Origin: a virus
Virus record (IMG/VR): IMGVR_UViG_3300046557_000409
Location: 1-32,148 of that record
Strand: one strand, 5' to 3'
DNA: 32,148 nt
Part shown: in pieces, positions 7,646 through 14,968 of the stretch
Layout: every line of letters starts with the position of its first letter
How positions within the stretch are numbered: position 1 is the first letter of the stretch
The notes under the pieces: model-generated
What the model was told of the DNA's origin: nothing
Databases searched by the model: none
What the model saw: only the letters and a program-made list of their open reading frames with translations
Made by a program: the position numbers and the translations under genes

Positions 7646-8101
7646 ATGCAAAAACACCTGATCGTGATGGCGTGCTCGGCGACGAAGGCATCGACGGCCG
7701 CGCCGGCTCTCGGCCTCTACCGAGGCGTGATGTATTCGACGTTTCGCGCGAACGCGCCGGCGACGCAACCGGCCGTTGTAATCCTGTCGGCAAAGCATGG
7801 TTTCGTCGAAGCCAATCGCGTGATCGACCCATACGAGCAACGCATGACCGAGGCGCGCGCCGATGAAATGCTCGGGGAGCTGCCCGATTTCGATGCGATC
7901 GATTGGCCCTCGGACGTGGGCGCGATCTTTCTCGCCGGCGGCAAAACGTATCAGCGCGTGATGCGCGCCGCGATCGAGCGGCGCATCGAACTCGGCTTGC
8001 TCTCGCGCGACGTGACGATCGAGCGCACGGCCGGCGGCATCGGCTATCAGCGCGCGCAGCTCGGCGCGTATCTGCGCGGCATGGGGCGGCCCGATGCTTG
8101 A
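7646..8101 (+). CDS. DUF6884/YaaA-like protein
   Basis: This 151-residue protein starts MQKHLIVMACSATKASTAAP and continues LGLYRGVMYSTFR, VVILSAKHGFVEANRVIDPY and IFLAGGKTYQRVM. The combination C-S-x-x-K near the start, L-S-A-K-x-G in the middle and I-x-P-Y is what I know from DUF6884-type proteins, distant relatives of YaaA. Some of these occur near 7-deazaguanine or DNA-modification genes and in phages, but the biochemical activity of this one cannot be stated. It overlaps the next gene by 8 bp, and the three genes to 9081 form one tight cluster. It has only a weak ribosome-binding site. Confidence 0.65.
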   Translation: MQKHLIVMACSATKASTAAPALGLYRGVMYSTFRANAPATQPAVVILSAKHGFVEANRVIDPYEQRMTEARADEMLGELPDFDAIDWPSDVGAIFLAGGKTYQRVMRAAIERRIELGLLSRDVTIERTAGGIGYQRAQLGAYLRGMGRPDA

Positions 8102-8405
8102 TGCCGATTACTTCGCAAGCCTAGAAAGGGGCGAGACGTTTCACCGCCTGTACCTCTGCGAGCCGGCACCGCTCGACGCGCAGCTCGACGAGCTGGCCGC
8201 CGAGTATCACGAGCGATGTGAGGCATACGATCGACGCGTATGCACTGGCCCGATAGTGCGCGGCTCGATCGTTCCGGCAAACCCTCGCGAGCTGCGGCTC
8301 ATCAATAGGCATGCAATCGCGGTATTGCGCGAGCTGCGAAGCCGCGCCGAGCTGCACGGCTTTTCACCGATCCAACTTTTCAAAGCGATTCACAACCATG
8401 CGTGA
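8094..8405 (+). CDS. Hypothetical protein
   Basis: This 103-residue protein has no domain I recognise. It is acidic in its N-terminal half (AQLDELAAEYHERCEAYDRR) and continues GSIVPANPRELRLINRHAI with a helical C-terminus. It has no signal peptide or membrane segment. It overlaps its upstream neighbour by 8 bp and the serine recombinase by 8 bp. That coupling, and good third-position GC, support it as real. It is probably a phage-specific accessory protein. Confidence 0.65.
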   Translation: MLDADYFASLERGETFHRLYLCEPAPLDAQLDELAAEYHERCEAYDRRVCTGPIVRGSIVPANPRELRLINRHAIAVLRELRSRAELHGFSPIQLFKAIHNHA

Positions 8406-9081
8406 TCCAGCCGACAAGGGCACACTCGATATCGTCACCGGCGGCATGCGCATCGGCTATGCGCGCGTATCAACGGTCGATCAAAACCTAGAGTTGCAAC
8501 GCGACGCGCTCGCGCGAGCTGGTTGCGTACAGGTGTACGAAGAAAAGGCGAGCGGGAAATCGAAGGCCGGCCGGCCCGAGCTGGCGAACATGATGCGAGC
8601 GTTACGCAAGGGCGACACGCTGATCGTTTGGCGGCTCGATCGCCTCGGCCGCTCGCTTGTCGACCTCGTGCAGCTCGTCGACGAGCTGGCCGAGCGTGGC
8701 GTCGCATTCGAAAGCCTGTCGGAAAAGATCGACACGAGCACCGCGCAAGGCCGGATGTTTTTCGGCTTTATCGCGGCGATGGCGCAATATCAACGCGACG
8801 TGATAAGCGAGAACACAAAGGCCGGCTTGGAAGCCTCGAAAGCGCGCGGCCGATCGGGCGGCCGCCCTGCCAAGCTCGACGACAAAGCGATCGCTGAAAT
8901 ACTCGTGCTGCGCGCAAGCCCTGATATATCGATGACAAGCATCGCGAAGCGCTACGGCGTGAGCAAGCCGACGCTTTACAACGCGCTAGAACGGGCGAAG
9001 AAAAAGAAGGCTGAAAAGGCAAAGCCCGCGCGCACTAAACCTAGCGCACGCAGCGCAAGTGCCCGAAGCAATACCCGATGA
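8398..9081 (+). CDS. Serine recombinase (resolvase/invertase family)
   Basis: This 227-residue protein is from the small serine recombinase family. The catalytic domain starts MRIGYARVSTVDQNLELQRD with the nucleophile serine in YARVST. It also has GRPELANMMRALRKGDTLIV, WRLDRLGRS (Arg/Asp motif) and the long E-helix region. The C-terminal helix-turn-helix reads SMTSIAKRYGVSKPTLYNAL and is followed by a Lys/Ala-rich tail. ATG 8398 overlaps the previous stop; an internal ATG at 8446 gives the classical N-terminus and is an alternative. No invertible gene segment is evident nearby, so resolution of plasmid-prophage multimers is a reasonable inference. Its 3' end overlaps the convergent repressor gene by 41 bp. 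Confidence 0.92.
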   Translation: MRDPADKGTLDIVTGGMRIGYARVSTVDQNLELQRDALARAGCVQVYEEKASGKSKAGRPELANMMRALRKGDTLIVWRLDRLGRSLVDLVQLVDELAERGVAFESLSEKIDTSTAQGRMFFGFIAAMAQYQRDVISENTKAGLEASKARGRSGGRPAKLDDKAIAEILVLRASPDISMTSIAKRYGVSKPTLYNALERAKKKKAEKAKPARTKPSARSASARSNTR

Positions 9082-9712
9082 ACTCAACGGCGTCGGCCTC
9101 GTCGGCGCCGATAACCTCATTCGCATAAGTCTCGTTATCGGTCATGATCTGCAACGCACCGCCGTGCATGCGTTGCACTCGCCTGATCCTCAGGCTGTCA
9201 CCGATACGCACTACATAAACGCCGTCAACGTCCCGCGTTCGGCGATCGGCAATCACAACCTCACCATCATTGATCGTCGTCGACATTGCGTTGCCGGCAT
9301 TGCGAAACGCGATCGTGTCATCCAGCTCGACCCCATAACTCTTAAGCCATGCGCGCGGCACACGCATCGTTAGTGTCGGCGTTGCACTCGACTCCAGGAA
9401 TCCCGCCAAGTCATACGCGGGTATGTCTATATAAGCATCGTCCGAAGCTGGCATTTTGTCACCCTGCACTGTTAGTTCGGGTTCCTCGATCCCCGGCGAC
9501 CCACGTCCGAGCACCAACCAATCGAGAGAAACCCCATTTTTTTCCGCGAGTGCGACGCATTCGGCAAGCGGCATCCTGTCCCGGATTTTCCACACAGCCG
9601 GCTGACTGCGCGAAGCTCCAATGGCCTCGGCAAGTTCTACATCGGCCTTAACGCCGACTACCTCTTTCATTCTGTCGACGATGGCTTGAATACGCGCTTT
9701 ATTTTGACTCAT
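9041..9712 (-). CDS. CI-type prophage repressor with degenerate S24 peptidase domain
   Basis: This 223-residue protein has an N-terminal helix-turn-helix (residues about 20-70) of the phage CI repressor type, including VELAEAIGASRSQPAVWKIR and VSLDWLVLGRG. Residues about 95-220 form a LexA/CI C-terminal fold. In that fold, G-N-A-M at 140-143 aligns with the G-D-S-M catalytic serine motif, so the serine is Ala142. LRIRRVQR at 174-181 aligns with the catalytic lysine motif, so the lysine is Arg177. Self-cleavage therefore looks impossible, although dimerisation may be retained. ATG 9712 is chosen because the further upstream start is a TTG. It is divergent from the early genes across a promoter and operator region and should hold lysogeny. 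Confidence 0.88.
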   Translation of the reverse strand: MSQNKARIQAIVDRMKEVVGVKADVELAEAIGASRSQPAVWKIRDRMPLAECVALAEKNGVSLDWLVLGRGSPGIEEPELTVQGDKMPASDDAYIDIPAYDLAGFLESSATPTLTMRVPRAWLKSYGVELDDTIAFRNAGNAMSTTINDGEVVIADRRTRDVDGVYVVRIGDSLRIRRVQRMHGGALQIMTDNETYANEVIGADEADAVEFIGYCFGHLRCVR

Positions 9713-9764
9713 TTCGCGGGTTAAAAATTTCAAAAAGATACGTGCGTTAGGCAACGGTAAGGCA

Positions 9765-9805
9765 TATAATTACAGTTAGTAACACTAAACATTAAATTGT
9801 TACAA
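9765..9805 (+). promoter_or_regulatory. Early rightward promoter -10 and operator palindromes
   Basis: A perfect -10 TATAAT is at 9765-9770, with no good -35 at 17 bp (GTGCGT). Just downstream, TTAGT-AAC-ACTAA (9776-9788) is a perfect palindrome over the expected start site. TTGT-T-ACAA (9797-9805) is a second one, and GTAAC (9779-9783) pairs with GTTAC (9799-9803). The position between the divergent repressor and early genes makes these likely repressor or ribbon-helix-helix operator sites. Confidence 0.6.
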
Positions 9806-9817
9806 CTTGAAAACGAT

Positions 9818-10003
9818 ATGCCCACGACAAATACTGAACATGCGACGGCGAAGCGGGTACCGATCCCACTTAGCGCCGAGGAAATCGACGCTTTGCAACA
9901 CCTCGCGAAACTGGATCACCGAAGCGAAGCGCAGATGGCTCGGATTATCTATCTCGCTGGACTTGAAAACTATGCGAGAGCCATTAAAAGGCGAAGCCGG
10001 TAA
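9818..10003 (+). CDS. Small ribbon-helix-helix-like regulator, first early gene
   Basis: This 61-residue protein has a short polar N-terminus, then a strand-like KRVPIPLSAEEIDALQHLAK followed by EAQMARIIYLAGLENYARAI. This fits the ribbon-helix-helix (Arc/CopG) pattern. It occupies the position of Cro or Cox, directly across the operator from the repressor. A role in lowering repressor or early-gene expression is an inference. ATG 9818 is chosen over a TTG at 9797. No clear ribosome-binding site precedes it, so the start is moderately certain. Confidence 0.62.
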   Translation: MPTTNTEHATAKRVPIPLSAEEIDALQHLAKLDHRSEAQMARIIYLAGLENYARAIKRRSR

Positions 10004-10072
10004 TAAGTGCAGGAGCCGTGAAGGGTTAAGGCCGGGGGCGGATTCCTTATCTCGAACGGAGTAACAAACACC

Positions 10073-10324
10073 ATGCGAATCACTCTCGCCTGTCCGCACT
10101 GCCGAAGCCGAGTTATCGCGAGAACGTCGCGCGAACTGTCGACAACCATGCGCGAAATCGTGTTCGTTTGTGTTGACTACACATGCGGTCACACGTTCGT
10201 CGCGCAGCTCGAAGCCGTGCGAACGCTGTCGCCGAGTGCAAAACCAAATGAGGCAATCAGTTTGCCGCTTTCCCCACACGTCAAAGAACGCGTGATGAAA
10301 CAACTTCAATTGCTCGCCGATTGA
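10073..10324 (+). CDS. ogr: Ogr/Delta-like zinc-finger activator of late genes
   Basis: This 83-residue protein has the Ogr/Delta zinc motif: CPHC at residues 7-10 and C33-x4-C38 followed by GHTF, giving CX2C-X22-CX4C. It also has the typical linking sequence RVIARTSRELSTTMREIVFV and a variable C-terminal tail. In P2, Ogr binds upstream of the late promoters and contacts RNA polymerase alpha, switching on virion genes. Here it sits early in the rightward operon rather than after D as in P2, so it is expected to be made once repression is lifted. A CGGAGTAAC ribosome-binding site precedes the ATG. Confidence 0.92.
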   Translation: MRITLACPHCRSRVIARTSRELSTTMREIVFVCVDYTCGHTFVAQLEAVRTLSPSAKPNEAISLPLSPHVKERVMKQLQLLAD

Positions 10325-10352
10325 GTGCGCAATCTTTTGAGGGACCGAAACC

Positions 10353-10745
10353 ATGTTTAGCACCGACAAGCCTTTGCATTACGTCGCACTCTCTTATCTC
10401 GCTGCACATCAAGGCGAACACCTCGAACACGATCGCGCGTTGCTGATCGAGCGATGTGTCGCTTACCTGATCGAAACGCAATTCGTTTCGAAGCGCGAGG
10501 CTGAAGTCGCAACGCTCCAGGCGTTCGGCGAACACGAGTCGCGCCGATGCAATGCCTATGTCGACGTGTCGCTCACCACGAGCCATACCGTGTTTATCCG
10601 TGACCCTCGAAACGGCCGCATGCGTGTTTTCACGGTCGCCGAACTGATGGACCTTGTAAAGACGCCGGCACTGTCTAGCGTGCCCGTGCCGAGCACTCGC
10701 AACATGCTCGCGAACGGCGTCGCCGATCCGGCCGACACCCTCTAA
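10353..10745 (+). CDS. Hypothetical protein
   Basis: This 130-residue protein is of unknown function. It begins MFSTDKPLHYVALSYLAAHQ and has a helical middle (LLIERCVAYLIETQFVSKRE) and a beta-rich segment (YVDVSLTTSHTVFIRDP). The N-terminal part could be a small protein-interaction domain. There are no cysteines arranged for zinc and no membrane segment. It lies 28 bp after ogr and 81 bp before the primase in the same direction, so it is probably a co-transcribed early gene. Confidence 0.65.
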   Translation: MFSTDKPLHYVALSYLAAHQGEHLEHDRALLIERCVAYLIETQFVSKREAEVATLQAFGEHESRRCNAYVDVSLTTSHTVFIRDPRNGRMRVFTVAELMDLVKTPALSSVPVPSTRNMLANGVADPADTL

Positions 10746-10826
10746 GCCAATTCCCAAATAAACACTTTCCGAGCCGCGCTTGACGAGCTGCGGCCGGGAC
10801 AACTCACGCCCGCGATACGTAAAAAC

Positions 10827-13595
10827 ATGGCCTCGATTGAAGAACTGAAGCGCCGGATTGACCTGCACGACCTCGCCGACCGGCTCGGCATCAAGAAGGG
10901 CAAAGGCGGCGATAAGGCGAATTACCACTCGCCGCACACGACCGACAAAGTGCCCTCGCTGTCGATTTTCCCCGCGCTGCCTGAGAAGGGCATCGGATGG
11001 AAAGACCATTCCACGGGCAAGGGCGGCACCTGTATCGATCTGGTGATGTATGTGCAAGGGTGCGATGTTTCCGAGGCAATGAAGTATCTGCACGAAGCGT
11101 TCGGCATTCCGTTCGACCGCATCGACAAGCCCGCCGAGACACGACCAAAAACGGCCGTCGACTACATCGCAGAGCGCTCGATCGAGCTGCGCGAGAAAGC
11201 ACGCGAATATCTGAAGGGGCGCGGCATTGTCGACGCGGCAATCGATCGGGCGTTCAAGTGCAGGACGGCCGGTTACAACGACTGGACAAGCCCCAAGCGG
11301 CCGGCCGGCGAAGTCGGTCACGGCGGCCCCGCTGTCGTGTTCCTCGTGCATACCCTTAACGCATCGCAGCTTGTCGCGGCTGACATGCGTTACTTCGACC
11401 TGGCCATTAACGGCGGCGTCAAGACGCAGACGCAGGGCGAAAAAGACGGGCACGGCTGGACCGCCGACCCGCGCAAGCTGCTCGCCGCGCACCGTGTCGT
11501 GATCGTCGAAAGCGCAATCAATGCGCTGTCTGTCGACTCGCTTAATATCGCCGGCACGGCCGCCTATGCGCTGCGCGGCATCGGCAACGTCGACAACATC
11601 GACTTTACTTTTCTGCGCGGCAAACAAGTCGTGATCTGCCTGGACAACGACGAGCCGATCGCAGAAGGCAAGCCGCGCGCCGGCGAGCGCCCCGGCCCTG
11701 ATGCCGCGTGCAAGCTATACGAACGCCTAACCGCGCTCAACATTGCGTGCATCCTCGTCGATCAATCGGATTGGGTGAAAGACCTCGCAGACGGCTCAAA
11801 CAAGGCTGAGTCGATCAACGATGTAAATGACTATCTGCAACTGCGCGGCCCCGACGAGCTGCGCAAGGCGCTCGACACTTACGAGCAATGGCTTATCCCC
11901 GGCATGGCCGGCGACACGACCCGGAAAGGAAAGCCGCGCGTATTCCTGCCCTCGCACGACTTCGCGCAATACTGGCGTTTCCGCTCACGGCCCGATTTCT
12001 CGACGTACATCGCCAAGGCCGGCGAGACAGAAGAAGATGCGCCGACGCATATCGACCTCGCCGGCTTTCGCGTCGCTTCGTTTAGCCGCGTGTCTGTCGC
12101 GAGCGCGTCGTCGACCATGACCGGAGATCCCGACAACTCGCCGACCGTCTATTTCGCCGTCACTGTGCAGACACCGCGACACGGCGCGGACCTCACCCGC
12201 GCCGTTTTGCTCGACAAGCAAATCCACAACCTCACGGTCTGGAATCAGTTCGGCCCGATCTGGGAGCCGAAACGTTTCTCGCGCATGGTGACGATTCTCG
12301 AACGCACGGCGCACCTCGGCGCACGCAAGGCCGCGAACTATGTCGGCCTCGCGTGGCGCGACGGCCAGCTCGTCGTGAATGAAGGACCGGACTGCTATTT
12401 CACGAACGCCGAACAGCAATGCCCGTATCACAACCTGACATTCCCGAGTGGCGCGGCCTCTGACGCCTCGCGCGTGCTCGCCAAGTATCAGGAAACGTTC
12501 AAAGAGAACGCGGCGGCTCTCGCGCTTGTTTGGGGCCTCGGCGGGCACCTTAAAGCCCTGCTCGGATTCTGGCCGCACATGATGATGCAAGCCGACAAGA
12601 GCGCCGGTAAATCGACGCTTATCAAGGCACTCGAACGCACGATCGGTTTCACGATGTTTTCAGGTCAATCGCTGCAAACCGAATTCCGCTTGCTCACGAG
12701 CATTAGCCACACGTCGCACCCTGTCGGATGGGAAGAACTGAGCGCGCGCAAGCAAGACGTGATCGACAAGGCGGTCGGCCTGCTGCAAGAGAACTATCAA
12801 TACACGATCACGAAACGCGGCTCGGAAATGACCGAATACGTTCTCTCTGCGCCCGTGCTGCTCGCCGGCGAGGATGTGCCCGTGCGATCGCTGCACGGCA
12901 AGCTCGTTCGCACGAACCTCACCGGCAAGAAAGGCCCGATGTTGCCGCGCGATCTGCCGCGCTTTCCCGTGCGCCAGTGGTTGCAATACCTCGCCGAGCT
13001 GGACCGCGACACCGTGCTCGACAAGTACGAAGAACTGCGCGCCTACTGCCTTAAAAAGAGCTGCGCAAGTGGCGACGACGAAGGCGGGAAGCGTATGGCG
13101 TCGAACTATGCCGCGCTGCTGCTGGCTTGGGGCTATCTGTGCGACTTTGCCGGCATGCCGACCAACGCCGGCGATTTCGGAAATGATCTGCTTGCCGAAA
13201 TGAACCGCCACATTGCCGAGACTAGCGCCGATCGTTCGCCGTGGGTCTGGATTCTCGAAACGGCACTCTCCGAGATTGATTCGGGCGCGTTCAAGCACCC
13301 GTTCAAATTCGATGACGTTGAAGGCGAAGATTGCTTGCTTGTGCGGCCGGCTCACATCATGGATCACATTGCCGGCTCGAACAGTCTGCGCGAAAAGTGG
13401 AATGCGCTGCCCGTGAAAACACCGGCCGTGTTCCGCCGGCAATTGCTGTCGGCCGGCGTCGCGGTCGGCGACAAGGAAATCGAGCGGACCATTCATCAAA
13501 AGCGCGTGCAACACCTCACGCCGCTGTCACTCAAGCGCCTCGCCGGTTATGGCCTGTCCGTCGCTCGAAACATGAATCACGTACACGAGAACTAA
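10827..13595 (+). CDS. Primase-helicase with Toprim and P-loop domains
   Basis: This 922-residue replication protein has three recognisable regions. Residues about 1-95 resemble a CHC2 primase zinc-finger fold, but the expected C-x2-H pair is replaced (ANYHSPHTTDKVPSLSIF) and only GKGGTCIDLVMYVQG remains. Residues about 210-350 form a Toprim domain, with Glu in VVIVESAINALS (about 224-235) and the D-x-D in CLDNDEP (about 272-274). Residues about 560-760 contain a P-loop helicase, with Walker A ADKSAGKSTLIK (about 588-600) and a Walker B-like VGWEELS (about 632). The design recalls P4 alpha-type primase-helicases. It takes the place of P2 gpA and gpB and probably drives phage and plasmid replication. 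Confidence 0.87.
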   Translation: MASIEELKRRIDLHDLADRLGIKKGKGGDKANYHSPHTTDKVPSLSIFPALPEKGIGWKDHSTGKGGTCIDLVMYVQGCDVSEAMKYLHEAFGIPFDRIDKPAETRPKTAVDYIAERSIELREKAREYLKGRGIVDAAIDRAFKCRTAGYNDWTSPKRPAGEVGHGGPAVVFLVHTLNASQLVAADMRYFDLAINGGVKTQTQGEKDGHGWTADPRKLLAAHRVVIVESAINALSVDSLNIAGTAAYALRGIGNVDNIDFTFLRGKQVVICLDNDEPIAEGKPRAGERPGPDAACKLYERLTALNIACILVDQSDWVKDLADGSNKAESINDVNDYLQLRGPDELRKALDTYEQWLIPGMAGDTTRKGKPRVFLPSHDFAQYWRFRSRPDFSTYIAKAGETEEDAPTHIDLAGFRVASFSRVSVASASSTMTGDPDNSPTVYFAVTVQTPRHGADLTRAVLLDKQIHNLTVWNQFGPIWEPKRFSRMVTILERTAHLGARKAANYVGLAWRDGQLVVNEGPDCYFTNAEQQCPYHNLTFPSGAASDASRVLAKYQETFKENAAALALVWGLGGHLKALLGFWPHMMMQADKSAGKSTLIKALERTIGFTMFSGQSLQTEFRLLTSISHTSHPVGWEELSARKQDVIDKAVGLLQENYQYTITKRGSEMTEYVLSAPVLLAGEDVPVRSLHGKLVRTNLTGKKGPMLPRDLPRFPVRQWLQYLAELDRDTVLDKYEELRAYCLKKSCASGDDEGGKRMASNYAALLLAWGYLCDFAGMPTNAGDFGNDLLAEMNRHIAETSADRSPWVWILETALSEIDSGAFKHPFKFDDVEGEDCLLVRPAHIMDHIAGSNSLREKWNALPVKTPAVFRRQLLSAGVAVGDKEIERTIHQKRVQHLTPLSLKRLAGYGLSVARNMNHVHEN

Positions 13596-13605
13596 GGCGC
13601 ACGGC

Positions 13606-13854
13606 ATGGCTATCGACACCGCACAACTCGCCGGCATGCTGCCGAACGATCGCGTTTTCAGGGAATTTGTTACGACCTTCACGACCATCACCGAAACCGT
13701 GACCGTCGACGAAGCCGCGCAATTTATCCGCTATGTCTGCCAAATCAAATCGCGCGCCGAGCTGGCGACCAACAAAGAAGCCGAGCGACGCTTTCACACC
13801 ATCTTGCGCCGCACCTTTATCGCCTGGCGTGATGAACGACACCGGACGAAATAA
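13606..13854 (+). CDS. Small hypothetical early protein
   Basis: This 82-residue protein is of unknown function. It starts MAIDTAQLAGMLPNDRVFRE and ends in a basic helix (TILRRTFIAWRDERHRTK). No domain is recognised. It lies 10 bp after the primase-helicase with no intervening promoter or terminator, so it is probably co-expressed with it and could be a replication accessory protein. Codon use matches the neighbouring genes. Confidence 0.55.
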   Translation: MAIDTAQLAGMLPNDRVFREFVTTFTTITETVTVDEAAQFIRYVCQIKSRAELATNKEAERRFHTILRRTFIAWRDERHRTK

Positions 13855-13959
13855 GACGGCCGCCGGCGCGGCGCTGACCGGCCGCCCTGCCCTACCCCTT
13901 TGCCTTACCCATTCCGGCCGCTTGTGCGGCCCGCTGATCGACCGAGAAAAGGAGAAACG

Positions 13960-14175
13960 ATGCAGACCATCAAACCACGCGCGAAGTGGCTAAAAGGCGG
14001 CAACGCGCCAATGTGGGAGCTGTCGCACCCGGACACCAATGTAAAGGTATGGTCTGCCCTGCCACGCGACGGCGCGGCGATGCTGCTCGATCGCTATGTC
14101 GTGCCGAATCTGGCCGAAAAATTGGTCGGTATCGACCGCGCTCGCACTTTCAGCTCGACCCGGAGCGCGGCATGA
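13960..14175 (+). CDS. Small hypothetical early protein
   Basis: This 71-residue protein starts at ATG 13960, behind a strong AAGGAGAAACG ribosome-binding site. The frame is open to 13900, but the upstream start lacks such a site. The sequence (KWLKGGNAPMWELSHPDTNV, then KVWSALPRDGAAMLLDRYVV) is not recognised. It overlaps the next gene by 4 bp (ATGA), which indicates coupling. Confidence 0.62.
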   Translation: MQTIKPRAKWLKGGNAPMWELSHPDTNVKVWSALPRDGAAMLLDRYVVPNLAEKLVGIDRARTFSSTRSAA

Positions 14176-14483
14176 CTTACCGCGAGGCATTGAAGAAAAC
14201 GGCGCTGTTTGTTCCCGTGGCGCTGATCGACCGCGGACTATGGCGAGACCTCGGCGAGCACGCCGGCGAGCTGCTTGTCGCACTCGTCGCGCTCGTCGGC
14301 CGGCTCGGCGCGATCGCGCTTTATCCGATCGCCGTGCCGATTCTCGCCGCGCTTATCGTCGCGGCCGAGCGTGCGAACGAGCGCGAGGGCGAACGTGTTG
14401 AGCGCGTGCTTCGTGCCGAGTGGGAGCGGCACCGATACGAGCCGCGCGAGCTGCACGCCGGCGACGCCACGACAAGCCCATGA
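14172..14483 (+). CDS. Small membrane protein, last gene of early operon
   Basis: This 103-residue protein starts in an ATGA overlap with its upstream neighbour. Residues about 35-65 are strongly hydrophobic (LLVALVALVGRLGAIALYPI, then AVPILAALIVAA), enough for one long or two short membrane segments. The charged C-terminal helix (ERANEREGERVERVLRAEWE) would face the cytoplasm if the N-terminus is also inside. No family is recognised. Exclusion or early membrane takeover is possible but unsupported. A terminator follows 61 bp later. Confidence 0.6.
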   Translation: MTYREALKKTALFVPVALIDRGLWRDLGEHAGELLVALVALVGRLGAIALYPIAVPILAALIVAAERANEREGERVERVLRAEWERHRYEPRELHAGDATTSP

Positions 14484-14544
14484 AAAAGGCCGCTGACGCT
14501 CCCGCGCCGGCGGCCCTCTGAATTCCCCCCCCTGCCTGACCTTT

Positions 14545-14568
14545 GGCCGCCTCGTGCGGCCTTTTTTT
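14545..14568 (+). terminator. Intrinsic terminator of the early operon
   Basis: GGCCGC (14545-14550) pairs with GCGGCC (14556-14561) across a 5-nt loop and is followed by seven T residues (14562-14568). It lies just after the last rightward early gene and 44 bp before the convergent parB end, so it closes the early transcript. Confidence 0.9.
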
Positions 14569-14612
14569 CGCCTACGCCTACGCAACCCCTCGACCAAGTT
14601 TGATCGTCATGG

Positions 14613-14915
14613 TTACGCCCCCTCTTTGCTCTTTAGCCAATCGGCGCATGCGTCGGCGATCGCTGCGGCACGACTTAGGCCGCGCGCGGCGGCCGCCTCA
14701 TCCATGCGGGCCAGAATCCCCGCGTCAATGGTCAAACTGATCGGATGCTTTCGCGCGCTCGGCGCGACGACGCGCGCCGGCTTCGCGGGCACCGGTACTG
14801 CGGCCGGCGCAACCGGGGCAACCGGCGCGACGCTCTGCCCTTTTGCATCCGGCGCCCCGGATATGAACGCGTCGACCTTGCTCGAATCGATCGCCGGCCG
14901 TTTCGTGAGTGCCAT
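14613..14915 (-). CDS. parB: ParG/ParB-like centromere-binding protein (ribbon-helix-helix)
   Basis: This 100-residue protein is encoded directly downstream of parA on the same strand. The N-terminal half is flexible and Ala/Pro-rich (VAPVAPVAPAAVPVPAKPAR). The C-terminal part (HPISLTIDAGILARMDEAAA, ARGLSRAAAIADACADWL) has the strand-helix-helix pattern of CopG/ParG-type DNA-binding proteins. Small RHH proteins with disordered N-termini are the usual partners of type Ib ParA ATPases, binding the centromere, autoregulating and stimulating the ATPase. Repeats of the candidate centromere type lie between it and parA. The symbol is functional, not homology-based. Confidence 0.78.
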   Translation of the reverse strand: MALTKRPAIDSSKVDAFISGAPDAKGQSVAPVAPVAPAAVPVPAKPARVVAPSARKHPISLTIDAGILARMDEAAAARGLSRAAAIADACADWLKSKEGA

Positions 14916-14931
14916 CTTGATACCCCTTTAC

Positions 14932-14968
14932 TATCAACTCGATATTTACTTGATATTAACTCGACATT
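14932..14968. repeat. ATATCAACTCG-type direct repeats between parA and parB
   Basis: TATCAACTC (14932-14940) and TATTAACTC (14954-14962) are direct repeats with a 22-bp period, each followed by GA(T/C)ATT. They overlap the parA stop codon and lie just upstream of parB. They resemble the ATATCAA repeats upstream of parA, so they may be additional ParB-binding sites or an autoregulatory operator. Confidence 0.6.

Noticed and set aside
10281-11627. Minus-strand 448-residue open frame opposite the primase-helicase start
   Set aside because: It is a shadow of the + strand early genes with no recognisable domain. The + strand Toprim and primase-like motifs are convincing.
14613-14915. RHH gene next to parA as an antitoxin of a toxin-antitoxin pair
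   Set aside because: No toxin-like partner frame is adjacent. The order parA then small RHH gene with flanking repeats fits a partition operon.
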